Below, one piece after another: positions 39,575 through 48,668 of a stretch of 64,000 nucleotides of DNA (its first letter is position 1; the number at the start of each line of letters is the position of its first letter). Below the pieces are notes generated by a model. That model searched no databases and had not been told where the DNA came from. It saw only the letters and a program-made list of their open reading frames with translations. Location of the stretch: contig NZ_CP047026.1 in assembly GCF_009796785.1 (NCBI RefSeq), forward strand, positions 1,634,001 to 1,698,000, given 5' to 3'. This stretch comes from Polaribacter sp. L3A8 (GTDB taxonomy: Bacteria; Bacteroidota; Bacteroidia; Flavobacteriales; Flavobacteriaceae). Position numbers and translations under genes: made by a program.

Positions 39575-42500
39575 ATGATTCATTTCTTTGGAAATATAGA
39601 CAGTAAAGTATTTGCTGTTCAAACAACAAAAAAATTAAGTACAGAAACAATTGCTAAATTAACTTGGTTATTTGCAGATCAACCAAAAATAGAAGAAACT
39701 TCAATTGATGCTTTTTTTGTAGGACCAAGAGCAGCAATGATTACGCCTTGGAGTACTAATGCTGTAGAAATTACTCAGAATATGGGTATTTCAGACATCA
39801 TCAGAATAGAAGAATTTACTGCTTCTACAGAAGAGTTTTCTGACTTTGACCCAATGATTTCTGAGAAATTTAAAAATTTAAATCAAGATTCATTTACCAT
39901 AGAAATTAAACCAGAAGCAATTTTAGATATCGAAAACATTGCTGCTTATAACGAGCAAGAAGGTTTATCTTTAAGTGATGAAGAAGTGGCATACTTAGAA
40001 AGTACTGCTACAAAAATCGGAAGAAAATTAACAGATTCTGAAGTCTTTGGTTTTAGCCAAGTAAATTCTGAACACTGTAGACATAAAATATTTAACGGAA
40101 CTTTTGTTATTGATGGCGAAGAAATGCCAACATCATTATTTAAATTGATAAAAGAAACGTCTAAACAATTCCCTAACGATATTGTTTCTGCATACAAAGA
40201 CAACGTTGCTTTTGTAAAAGGACCAAAAGTGGAACAATTTGCGCCTAAAACGGCGGATAAACCAGACTTTTATCAAACAGAAGACTTTGATTCTGTAATC
40301 TCATTAAAAGCAGAAACACACAACTTTCCAACAACTGTAGAGCCTTTTAACGGAGCAGCAACCGGTTCTGGAGGAGAAATTAGAGATAGACTTGCTGGTG
40401 GAAAAGGTTCTTTACCTTTAGCAGGAACAGCAGTGTATATGACTTCTTATTCTCGTTTAGAAGAAAACAGGTATTGGGAACATAAATTTGAAGCTAGAGA
40501 TTGGTTATACCAAACTCCAATGGATATTTTAATAAAAGCTTCTAATGGAGCATCCGATTTTGGAAACAAATTCGGTCAACCCTTAATTACCGGTTCTGTA
40601 CTAACTTTTGAACATGAAGAAAATTCTTCTTCTAGTGAATCTAAACCAAGAAAATTAGGGTTTGATAAAGTGATTATGCAAGCTGGTGGAATTGGTTATG
40701 GAAAAGCAGACCAAGCATTAAAAGATACTCCAAAAGAAGGTGATAAAATTGTAATTCTTGGTGGAGAAAACTACAGAATAGGAATGGGTGGCGCTGCAGT
40801 TTCTTCTGCAGATACAGGTGCTTTAGATTCTGGAATTGAATTAAACGCAGTACAACGTTCTAACCCAGAAATGCAAAAACGTGCTGCAAATGCAGTTCGT
40901 GGAATGGTAGAAAGTGAAGAAAACTTTATTGTTTCTATTCATGATCATGGTGCTGGTGGGCATTTAAATTGTTTATCAGAATTAGTAGAAGATACCGGAG
41001 GTAAAATTGATTTAGATAAATTACCTGTTGGAGACCCTACCCTATCTGCAAAAGAAATTATTGGTAACGAATCTCAAGAAAGAATGGGATTGGTTATTGC
41101 AGAAAAACATGTAGATACTTTACAGAAAATTGCAGAACGTGAACGTTCGCCAATGTATACTGTTGGTGAAGTTACTGGAGATAATCGTTTTACTTTTGAA
41201 TCTAAAACAAAAGGAGACAAACCAATGGATTTAGCGTTAGAAGACATGTTTGGTTCTTCTCCTAAAACTGTTTTAACAGATATTACAGTAACTAGAAATT
41301 ATAAAAATTCTAGATATAAAGTTAAAAACTTAAAAAACTATTTAACCCAAGTTTTACAATTAGAAGCAGTAGCTTGTAAAGATTGGTTAACAAATAAAGT
41401 AGACCGTTGTGTTGGTGGTAAAGTTGCCAAACAACAATGTGTTGGTCCTTTACAAATTCCGTTAAATAACGTTGGTGTTATGGCGTTGGATTATAAAGGA
41501 AAAGAAGGAGTTGCAACTTCAATTGGACACGCTCCTATCTCTGGATTAATTGATCCTGCTGCAGGAAGTAGAAATGCAATTACAGAATCTCTTACTAACT
41601 TAATCTGGGCACCACTAAAAGAAAACCTAAAGAGCGTGTCGCTCTCTGCAAACTGGATGTGGCCTTGTAAAAACGAAGGTGAAGATGCTCGTTTATACAA
41701 AGCTGTAAAAGCTGTATCAGAATTTTCTATAGATTTAGGAATCAATGTTCCAACAGGAAAAGATTCTTTATCAATGAAACAAAAATATGCTGATGATGAA
41801 GTAATTGCTCCAGGAACAGTTATTATTTCTGCTGCAGGAAACTGTAATGCAATTAGTAAGGTTGTAGAACCTCTTTTAAAAGTTGATGGAGGAAACATCT
41901 ACTATATTAATATTTCTCAAGATGAATTTAAATTAGGAGGAAGTTCTTTTCACCAAGTTTTAAATACGATTGGAAATGAAGCTCCTGATGTAAAAGATTC
42001 ATCATTTGTAAAAAATACTTTTAATACAATTCAAGAATTAATTAAAGCTGATAAAATTACCGCAGGGCACGATGTTGCTTCTGGTGGATTTATTACAACT
42101 TTATTAGAAATGTGTTTTGCTGATGTAAATTTAGGTGCAGATTTTAATATTTCTGCTTTAAATGAAGAAGATTCTATAAAAGTATTGTTCTCAGAAAATT
42201 CAGGAATTGTTTTTCAAGCAGATGCTTCTGTAGAAACAATTTTATCAGAAAATAACATTGAATTTTTCAATATTGGAACTGCTAATAATTCGGGAACTGT
42301 AAATATTCAAAACAGTGAAGAAAACTTTACGTTTGATGTTGCTGAAATGAGAGATGTTTGGTATAAAACTTCTTTCTTATTAGATCAAAAACAAACCGCT
42401 AATAATTTAGCTCAAGATCGTTTTGACAATTATAAAAAGCAGCCTTTAACCTATAAATTTCCAGAGAACTTTACAGGAAAATTACCTGTAATAGGAAAAG

Positions 42501-43246
42501 ACAAACCTAAAGCTGCTATTATTCGTGAAAAAGGTTCTAATTCTGAACGTGAAATGGCAAATGCAATGTATTTAGCTGGTTTTGATGTAAAGGATGTACA
42601 CATGACAGATTTAATTTCTGGTCGTGAAACTTTAGAAGACATTCAATTTATTGGTGCTGTAGGTGGTTTCTCTAATTCTGATGTTTTAGGTTCTGCTAAA
42701 GGTTGGGCAGGAGCATTTAAATACAACGAAAAAGCAAACACTGCTTTAAAGAATTTCTTTAAAAGAGAAGATACTTTATCTGTTGGTATTTGTAACGGTG
42801 CACAATTATGGATGGAATTAGATTTAATTAATCCAGATCATAAAGTACACGGAAAATTAGTTCATAATAATTCTCAGAAACATGAGAGTTCTTTTACTTC
42901 TGTAAAAATTCAAAAAAATGATTCTGTAATGTTATCTAGTTTAGCAGGAACAGAATTAGGTGTTTGGATTTCTCATGGAGAAGGAAAATTTAACTTACCA
43001 GAAGCTGAAGAAAACTATAATATTGTTGCTAAATACGGTTATGAAGGGTATCCGAATAACCCAAATGGTTCTCACTTTAACACTGCAATGCTATGTGATA
43101 AGTCTGGAAGACATTTAGTAACAATGCCTCATATTGAGCGTTCTACTTTTCAATGGAATTGGGCAAATTACCCAACAGACAGAAAAGATGAAGTTTCTCC
43201 TTGGTTAGAAGCATTTGTAAATGCTAAAAATTGGTTAACAAAATAA
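39575..43246 (+). CDS. purL: Phosphoribosylformylglycinamidine synthase (one-chain)
   Basis: Fourth step of de novo purine synthesis: converts FGAR to FGAM with glutamine and ATP. At 1223 residues it is the large single-chain form, as in gammaproteobacteria and Bacteroidota, not the PurS/PurQ/PurL split form. Visible parts are the N-terminal PurS-like domain (1-140), the FGAM synthase core with ETHNFPTTVEPFNGAATGSGGEIRD near residue 250 and HDHGAGGHLN near residue 455, and the C-terminal glutamine amidotransferase with the nucleophile in GICNGAQ (Cys1073) and the His/Glu of the triad near the end. Monocistronic, with a promoter box and a terminator. purC is 7 kb away on the other strand. Confidence 0.96.
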   Translation: MIHFFGNIDSKVFAVQTTKKLSTETIAKLTWLFADQPKIEETSIDAFFVGPRAAMITPWSTNAVEITQNMGISDIIRIEEFTASTEEFSDFDPMISEKFKNLNQDSFTIEIKPEAILDIENIAAYNEQEGLSLSDEEVAYLESTATKIGRKLTDSEVFGFSQVNSEHCRHKIFNGTFVIDGEEMPTSLFKLIKETSKQFPNDIVSAYKDNVAFVKGPKVEQFAPKTADKPDFYQTEDFDSVISLKAETHNFPTTVEPFNGAATGSGGEIRDRLAGGKGSLPLAGTAVYMTSYSRLEENRYWEHKFEARDWLYQTPMDILIKASNGASDFGNKFGQPLITGSVLTFEHEENSSSSESKPRKLGFDKVIMQAGGIGYGKADQALKDTPKEGDKIVILGGENYRIGMGGAAVSSADTGALDSGIELNAVQRSNPEMQKRAANAVRGMVESEENFIVSIHDHGAGGHLNCLSELVEDTGGKIDLDKLPVGDPTLSAKEIIGNESQERMGLVIAEKHVDTLQKIAERERSPMYTVGEVTGDNRFTFESKTKGDKPMDLALEDMFGSSPKTVLTDITVTRNYKNSRYKVKNLKNYLTQVLQLEAVACKDWLTNKVDRCVGGKVAKQQCVGPLQIPLNNVGVMALDYKGKEGVATSIGHAPISGLIDPAAGSRNAITESLTNLIWAPLKENLKSVSLSANWMWPCKNEGEDARLYKAVKAVSEFSIDLGINVPTGKDSLSMKQKYADDEVIAPGTVIISAAGNCNAISKVVEPLLKVDGGNIYYINISQDEFKLGGSSFHQVLNTIGNEAPDVKDSSFVKNTFNTIQELIKADKITAGHDVASGGFITTLLEMCFADVNLGADFNISALNEEDSIKVLFSENSGIVFQADASVETILSENNIEFFNIGTANNSGTVNIQNSEENFTFDVAEMRDVWYKTSFLLDQKQTANNLAQDRFDNYKKQPLTYKFPENFTGKLPVIGKDKPKAAIIREKGSNSEREMANAMYLAGFDVKDVHMTDLISGRETLEDIQFIGAVGGFSNSDVLGSAKGWAGAFKYNEKANTALKNFFKREDTLSVGICNGAQLWMELDLINPDHKVHGKLVHNNSQKHESSFTSVKIQKNDSVMLSSLAGTELGVWISHGEGKFNLPEAEENYNIVAKYGYEGYPNNPNGSHFNTAMLCDKSGRHLVTMPHIERSTFQWNWANYPTDRKDEVSPWLEAFVNAKNWLTK

Positions 43247-43266
43247 TTAAGTAAAAAAGTATATCT

Positions 43267-43292
43267 AAAAAGGGCTTTTTTAAGCCCTTTTT
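43267..43292 (+). terminator. Terminator of purL
   Basis: The stem AAAAAGGGCTT/AAGCCCTTTTT is followed by T residues, 20 bases past the stop. Confidence 0.85.
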
Positions 43293-43328
43293 TTTGGCTT
43301 TAAAAACAAGCCTAATTAATTCAGTACA

Positions 43329-44552
43329 ATGAGAGTTCCCAAAAAATATCAATTTATAGTTGAACTAGGAAAAGCCCTACATACGTATGGTATTCCTTCC
43401 TATAAAATACAGTCTTACCTAACAGAAGTTGCACAAAACAAAGGTATTACTGCTAGTTTTATGGATTTACCTACGTGGATAAACTACGTTTTCTATGATG
43501 ATAAAAATTCTTATAATTATATTGAATGTATTCCTCCTGGATCTTTAAATTTAGGAGCATTTTCTAGAATTGATGAACTTACCAATAAAGTAATTGATTC
43601 CAAAATTGATGAAAGCGACATTAATGAAGCTTTAAATATTATTCACGCAAAAACCAAAGTAATAAATCATTATTACTTAGCACTAGCTTACACATTTGCT
43701 GCAGGTTCTTTTAGTTTAATGATTGGTACCAATTGGGTCTCTTTTATTTTTTCTTTACTATTAGGCTCTATCACCTACCTTCTTGTCTATTTAGCTACTA
43801 AATCTAAATATGTAGAAAATGTATTCGAATCTTTATCCGCTTTAGTGGTAACAATTATCTGTTGCCTTTTAACATTAGTTTTTCCTGATTTTAATCTAGG
43901 CTTAACCATATTGGCCTCTATTATTATATTTATCCCTGGATTAGCAATTACAACTGCGCTAGAAGAAATAACTTCTAAAAGCTTGGTTTCTGGAAGTGCA
44001 AAACTTTTTGATGCCATGATTGTATTATTTAAACAGTTTTTTGGAGTAATTCTGGGCTTAGGCTTAATGACTTCTTTAATTGATCTTGATGTAACACATT
44101 ATGTATCGGATATGCCAAGATGGACTTTATTTTGCGCTATTCCTATATTTTCAATAACCGTTTTACCAATATTTCAAGTACGTAAAAAGGATGTGTTTTT
44201 TGGAGTTTTAACAGGTGTTCTTGCTTTTTTTATAACCGTTTTTTTATCATCCGTTTTAGGAATATTAGTAAGTACTTTTATAGGAACTTTAGCAGTGGTT
44301 GGTATTAGTCGTCTATTTGGACGAATTTCTAAAACACCAAAATCTGTTTATTTAACACAAGGCATTATTATGCTTGTACCAGGAAGTAAGTCTTTTATGG
44401 GATTGAGTAATTCTTTTTTTAATCCTTCTATTACCGCTTCTGCAAACCTATTTGAAGAAGTTGCTTTTATATTAATGGCTATCATTGGAGGACTTCTTTT
44501 TGCAGGTACATTTAGAGAAAGAAAGCCCAGAAAAAAACTAGTAGAAAACTAA
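43329..44552 (+). CDS. Threonine/serine exporter, ThrE family
   Basis: A 407-residue integral membrane protein. The N-terminal cytoplasmic part (about 1-110) has the ThrE-type FIVELGKALHTYGIPSYKIQSYLTEVAQNKGI and a hydrolase-like IPPGSLNLGAFSRIDEL. Ten or so membrane helices follow (115-400) with IFIPGLAITTALEEITSKSLVSGSAKL near residue 205 and IIMLVPGSKSFMGL near residue 350, both typical of the two ThrE halves fused in one chain. It is expected to export small amino acids driven by the proton gradient. It ends three bases before the convergent lipoprotein gene. Confidence 0.88.
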   Translation: MRVPKKYQFIVELGKALHTYGIPSYKIQSYLTEVAQNKGITASFMDLPTWINYVFYDDKNSYNYIECIPPGSLNLGAFSRIDELTNKVIDSKIDESDINEALNIIHAKTKVINHYYLALAYTFAAGSFSLMIGTNWVSFIFSLLLGSITYLLVYLATKSKYVENVFESLSALVVTIICCLLTLVFPDFNLGLTILASIIIFIPGLAITTALEEITSKSLVSGSAKLFDAMIVLFKQFFGVILGLGLMTSLIDLDVTHYVSDMPRWTLFCAIPIFSITVLPIFQVRKKDVFFGVLTGVLAFFITVFLSSVLGILVSTFIGTLAVVGISRLFGRISKTPKSVYLTQGIIMLVPGSKSFMGLSNSFFNPSITASANLFEEVAFILMAIIGGLLFAGTFRERKPRKKLVEN

Positions 44553-44555
44553 TCG

Positions 44556-45512
44556 TTATTTTTTTAATGTTACATGATACAATTTTTCAAAATCTTTTAG
44601 AATAATCGTGTCCTTGCTTTCATATAAAATATTTACACCATTTCCATTGTTTGAGTTTTTTGCTTTAAACTTTGTTTTTTCGTTATGTAATGAAAGTTCT
44701 ACATAATTGTAACCATAAGAAGTATAACCACCAACGTAATGATTTCCTGAAAATGAATTCCCTAAAACAACCTTATCAAATGATTTTGGACTTTTTTCTA
44801 AATTCCATATAGGTTCTAATCCATTAAGACGTGTTTTTTCTAATACATCTCTAAACTCACTCATATGATCAAACCTTGTATATAACACGAATTCTTTGTC
44901 CTTGAATCTTAAAACACTTACTGAATTTGATAATGAATAAATTGAAATTAGATTTGGTTTTAATTTTTTTATTTTATCAGAAGTTAAATTATTTTCTTTT
45001 TGATAAACAACATGAACTAAACTATCTATATGACTCTTAATTTCAATAGTGTCTTTATCATTTATTTTACGCTTATAAACTACATTTAAAGAATCTCTTA
45101 TTGTAAATGGTTCTCTAGAATTGATGATAAAATTCTTTAATTTTTCTTTTTTGAAATTATTTTCAATAGAAATTTTATAAACCTCAATTAATTCAGGTTT
45201 TTCATTAGGTTGCATATAATAAATAGTTCCATCCTTACTAATGTAATTATTAGGAACCTTTAATTCTTTAATTTTATTAAATTTTCTATCTAAAATTATC
45301 AAATCACCATTTTCATTATTGGCAAATAAGTTTTTCTCATTGTACTTAATGTCTATTAAATTAGTGGTGAATTGTTTTATAGATATCTTATTATTGGTAT
45401 GCTCTGGAAAAATTGGAATTTCGGGATGTTTATCTTCCTCCGTTTTTTGATATCCACAAGAAATAAATATCAAAATAAATAATAGAGATGTTATTTTTAG
45501 GGCGTGATTCAT
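44556..45512 (-). CDS. Predicted lipoprotein, function unknown
   Basis: A 318-residue predicted lipoprotein: the hydrophobic N-terminus LLFILIFISC places the lipobox cysteine at about residue 19. The rest is lysine-rich and beta-strand-like with loose repeats (LFANNENGDLIILDRKFNKIKELKVPNNY; TIYYMQPNEKPELIEVYKI) that could form a small beta-propeller. No enzyme motif is seen. It follows the EreA/ChaN-like lipoprotein gene on the same strand after 68 bases, so the two may be cotranscribed. Confidence 0.6.
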   Translation of the reverse strand: MNHALKITSLLFILIFISCGYQKTEEDKHPEIPIFPEHTNNKISIKQFTTNLIDIKYNEKNLFANNENGDLIILDRKFNKIKELKVPNNYISKDGTIYYMQPNEKPELIEVYKISIENNFKKEKLKNFIINSREPFTIRDSLNVVYKRKINDKDTIEIKSHIDSLVHVVYQKENNLTSDKIKKLKPNLISIYSLSNSVSVLRFKDKEFVLYTRFDHMSEFRDVLEKTRLNGLEPIWNLEKSPKSFDKVVLGNSFSGNHYVGGYTSYGYNYVELSLHNEKTKFKAKNSNNGNGVNILYESKDTIILKDFEKLYHVTLKK

Positions 45513-45580
45513 TTGGTAATTATTGTTAACGTATTTAAGCTTCTAAAAATTGCGTCTTTTGTAGTCCGGGTTAGATCTAA

Positions 45581-46795
45581 TTATTTTACGTTTTGTTTAA
45601 ACTGAAATGACTCTTTTCCATTTGTTACTACAATTTCATAAGTTCCTTTTTTTAAACCGAGATTACAGTTTTGCTTTTTTTCTTGCATTTCGGTTATATC
45701 CACCGGAACAGCTACATCTATATTTTCTCCTTTCTTAAAAGCTAAAACCATCACAGGGAATTCAATTTTTATATCTGTTAAATCAATTGAAACATTTTCA
45801 TTACCATTTTTAAATAACCAACCAGGTCTATTATTAACGTATTCTGTATTCGGATGAAAAACAGCTATATCAGTCCACGTTTCTCCTCGCTCATATCTAA
45901 ACGGATTATTATCTTTATCAATTAAAACGGACGATTCTTTAATCTTTAAAGCTTTTAACAAAGGATTATTAAATTCAGATTTACTTTTCTCACTATAAAC
46001 GACCTGATTAATAGTTAAAGGATTTATGTTTGTATATTCTGTAAATCTTCCCGCCATCGCTTTTTCCCAATAGCTATGCATTCCTTCTGAAGCATGATCA
46101 AAGCCACAATGAATTAAAAATTTCTCATTCGGCTTCGCATTTATTACTTTTTCAATATTTTTTGCTTGCTCAATTTCTCTAAGTTTTCCATTTACATCCT
46201 CTACACTTTCATATGCGAATAAATTATATCCAATCTCTAAAGCATCTCTAAGCAAATTACCAAATTGTGGGTCTTTTATATAATGACCTGTTTTAAGGAT
46301 AGGATATTTTCTATTATTAAGTAATGTATCTAAATACTTTCCATTTCCTAATGCCTCTAAACCTAAATTTTTATATCCATTATCAAATAGTCCCTGAAGA
46401 AGTGATTTTGTAAATACGCGATGATAAGAATTATGATGCGCTTCATTTATAATTATCACTTGATTTTTCTTTGCAAGTTCAAAAATATAATCTGTTGCTT
46501 TAACTTTGGAATATTTTTGATTTATAGAATCTACTTGATTTTCTGTAAATTTTCGATCCTTTGTTCCCATAGCTAAATCCCATTGGATTAAAGCATTTTT
46601 ATAATCCCCTTTTGTTGCATAATCTGAAGCCGAAATTTGATATTTCCAAGCTATAGTGTCTTTTGCTACTTTAGCCTCTATTTCATTAGAGAATTTATAT
46701 TCTGTTGTAAAATCAATTTGCTCAATCGTTCTTTTTTCTTTTTTACAAGAACTGACTAAAAGAATGAGTGTTATTATGTATAATGCTTTATTCAT
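45581..46795 (-). CDS. Lipoprotein with EreA/ChaN-like domain
   Basis: A 404-residue predicted lipoprotein (LILLVSSC, Cys at about residue 17). After a short TPR-like helix pair (SDYATKGDYKNALIQWDLAMG, about 55-80) comes a domain with IINEAHHNSYHRVFTKSLLQGLFDNGYKNLGLEALG (about 115-150) and LIHCGFDHASEGMHSYWEKAMAGRF (about 225-250). The paired Glu-Ala-His-His and Glu-Ala-Leu motifs resemble the erythromycin-esterase/ChaN/TIKI group of metal-dependent proteins. The C-terminal 100 residues look beta-rich. I infer a hydrolase-like fold but no substrate. It lies in an accessory-looking patch. Confidence 0.6.
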   Translation of the reverse strand: MNKALYIITLILLVSSCKKEKRTIEQIDFTTEYKFSNEIEAKVAKDTIAWKYQISASDYATKGDYKNALIQWDLAMGTKDRKFTENQVDSINQKYSKVKATDYIFELAKKNQVIIINEAHHNSYHRVFTKSLLQGLFDNGYKNLGLEALGNGKYLDTLLNNRKYPILKTGHYIKDPQFGNLLRDALEIGYNLFAYESVEDVNGKLREIEQAKNIEKVINAKPNEKFLIHCGFDHASEGMHSYWEKAMAGRFTEYTNINPLTINQVVYSEKSKSEFNNPLLKALKIKESSVLIDKDNNPFRYERGETWTDIAVFHPNTEYVNNRPGWLFKNGNENVSIDLTDIKIEFPVMVLAFKKGENIDVAVPVDITEMQEKKQNCNLGLKKGTYEIVVTNGKESFQFKQNVK

Positions 46796-46917
46796 AACTA
46801 TTTCTAACGTTTTTATGTTCTAAGAGAATATTGTTTATAAGAACAGCTGTTTTGAAGTAAATTCAAGTGAGAAAAAAATGCAACTACTTTTGGTAAATAG
46901 GGTTGTATAATCTAATT

Positions 46918-47646
46918 TTAGTTCGCATATAATTTTCTTCTCCCTAACTTTATTAAAGCTTCAAAGTCTTTAACAATCTCTGGAGTGATATTTTCAAAAT
47001 CAGAAATAGCTTTCTCTAATCTTTCAGGATACATATGCCCCCACTCACTTGGAATACTTTGTCTATTTACATTTTCTGTACTTGCATCGAATGTATGTTT
47101 ACTTATTAATTCACTTAATTTAATGAAATTATTTTCCAATTTAACTTTTAAACCTTCTAAATCAGAATCAATAAATTCAAATTCGGGTAATTGACATTCT
47201 TTAAGAAAATAATAAATATATTCACAAATTTTATAAGGAAAAGCCCCCATTATAAAACCATGATTCTTTATGAAAAGTATAAGTTCCTCACTCTTTAATA
47301 GATTTTTTAATCTTTCAAAAGTAACTTTGTCAAGTTCTAAATAACTACCAGTAGGTAATACATTTCCTTGACTTTCACTTACTTTTTTATACCAATTATT
47401 TCTATGTCTTTTTAACTCAGTTACAGTATATTTTTTTCCTTTAGGATGATCAGGATTATATTGCATCACGTCTGCATGACAATCAAAACAAAGAGGTAAA
47501 CAGTTTTCAAAAGAATCTTCTCCTCCATCTTTTTTTTGCTTGATATGATGTAATTCTATTTTTGTTCCACAAAATTTATGACACAAAGTACAATGTCTTC
47601 CACTAGCTATAAGAGAATCTTCAACTACTTTCCCTCTAAATCCCAT
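46918..47646 (-). CDS. HNH endonuclease domain protein
   Basis: A 242-residue protein. The N-terminal 90 residues form an HNH nuclease with two zinc CxxC pairs: CTLC near residue 19, HHIKQKKDGGEDSFENC at about 33-49 giving the catalytic His and Asn, and CFDCHADV. The C-terminal 150 residues are helical and charged (LKNLLKSEELILFIKNHG, SDLEGLKVKLENNFIKLSEL) with no domain I recognise. No methylase, toxin partner, helicase or phage gene adjoins it, so it is an orphan; a defence or mobile-element origin is possible but not shown. Confidence 0.75.
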   Translation of the reverse strand: MGFRGKVVEDSLIASGRHCTLCHKFCGTKIELHHIKQKKDGGEDSFENCLPLCFDCHADVMQYNPDHPKGKKYTVTELKRHRNNWYKKVSESQGNVLPTGSYLELDKVTFERLKNLLKSEELILFIKNHGFIMGAFPYKICEYIYYFLKECQLPEFEFIDSDLEGLKVKLENNFIKLSELISKHTFDASTENVNRQSIPSEWGHMYPERLEKAISDFENITPEIVKDFEALIKLGRRKLYAN

Positions 47647-47714
47647 TTTCTATTTTTTTGTTCTTCAACTTTTATTATCTAAATAAAACCTGACTGATTT
47701 TTCTATAAATATTT

Positions 47715-48086
47715 TTACACTAATTCTAAAATACTATCTTTTAATCTTTGCGTAACAATCTGTAAAACCCTTCTATTAATTTCTGATGCATTATCAGCAT
47801 AAAAAGTAAATTCATCCGAAGAAAAATGACCAATAACTATCCCTAAAGTAAAGTTCTTATAATTATTATCCGTTTTAAAAACAGCAGTAATTTTACTTCT
47901 TCTTTTCTTATCCGTTAAATCAGTAAAATCTACTTTTCTTTTTATAAGATGGTGCTTAAATGAACTAATCAACAAACTGTGCTGCATTTTTATTACAGGT
48001 CTTAATACTTCATTTTGAAATTTTTCCATTTCAGAAGTTCCTTCATTCACTAAATCCGATAAAACTGGTCTTTCTTTTTTATTCAT
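47715..48086 (-). CDS. Conserved hypothetical protein
   Basis: A 123-residue soluble protein with a helical N-terminus (LVNEGTSEMEKFQNEVLRPVIKMQHSLLISSFKHHLIKRKVDF) and an alpha/beta C-terminal part (FTLGIVIGHFSSDEFTFYADNASEINRRVLQIVTQRLKDSI). I do not recognise a catalytic motif. Its start overlaps the end of the upstream gene by eight bases, so the two are very likely translated together and may work together. Confidence 0.6.
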   Translation of the reverse strand: MNKKERPVLSDLVNEGTSEMEKFQNEVLRPVIKMQHSLLISSFKHHLIKRKVDFTDLTDKKRRSKITAVFKTDNNYKNFTLGIVIGHFSSDEFTFYADNASEINRRVLQIVTQRLKDSILELV

Positions 48087-48558
48087 CTAATAATTCGTCT
48101 AATTCTAGTTGATAATCGTATTGTAAATCTTCGTGCAACGTTGCAATTGCTTTCTTTATTAAAACCACTTGCCTATCAAAAGTTGCTACTAATCTTACAC
48201 TCCCTTTCATAGACGGTTTAAACTCTTTTAAACAACGACAAAAATGGAGCAATAATGCTACTTCTGTTTCTTTCTTTTTAGAATACCGAATAAATTTTTT
48301 ATTGAGTGTTAAAATCTTTCGAACGCTTTTTCTAATGTAGAAATAACTCTTTGTGTTAATCTCAGAAAACAATACTTCGTTTTGATCTTTTACACTCTGT
48401 ATGTATTGTTCTTCGTCATGAGACTCGAACAACAAATACGTTAGTAATTCTTTATTCTCTTTTTTAAATTTTGATAAATGCAAACACAACTCTTTTAACT
48501 CATTGGCAGATTTATGAGAGAGTTCGTCTTTTAATTGTTTTACAGTTACTGCTTTCAT
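48079..48558 (-). CDS. Conserved hypothetical helical protein
   Basis: A 159-residue, mainly helical, charged protein (VTVKQLKDELSHKSANELKELCLHLSKFKKENKELLTYLLF). The repeated Lys/Leu/Glu pattern and the clustered basic middle (YIRKSVRKILTLNKKFIRYSKKKE) could support nucleic-acid or protein binding, which is only a guess. The frame extends to 48594, but the ATG at 48558 gives the more natural start MKAVTVKQLKDEL and leaves the fabV terminator stem at 48586-48634 outside the gene. First gene of a two-gene overlapping unit. Confidence 0.6.
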   Translation of the reverse strand: MKAVTVKQLKDELSHKSANELKELCLHLSKFKKENKELLTYLLFESHDEEQYIQSVKDQNEVLFSEINTKSYFYIRKSVRKILTLNKKFIRYSKKKETEVALLLHFCRCLKEFKPSMKGSVRLVATFDRQVVLIKKAIATLHEDLQYDYQLELDELLDE

Positions 48559-48585
48559 CAACTCTAATTTTTTACAAGATAAAAA

Positions 48586-48634
48586 AAACCTCACAATAGT
48601 TGCCGAAATAAATGCAGCATTAACTGTGAGGTTT
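48586..48634 (-). terminator. Terminator of fabV
   Basis: Arms AAACCTCACA (48586-48595) and TGTGAGGTTT (48625-48634), with further partial pairing inside, are followed on the minus strand by a run of T. It lies between the fabV stop and the next gene. Confidence 0.75.
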
Positions 48635-48668
48635 GTATTTTAGTTTCCGCTATCGCGGGATAAAATTC

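Noticed and set aside
46918..47646. HNH protein as part of a restriction or toxin-antitoxin system
   Set aside because: No methyltransferase, specificity subunit, helicase, antitoxin-like or immunity-like gene adjoins it; it is reported only as an orphan nuclease.
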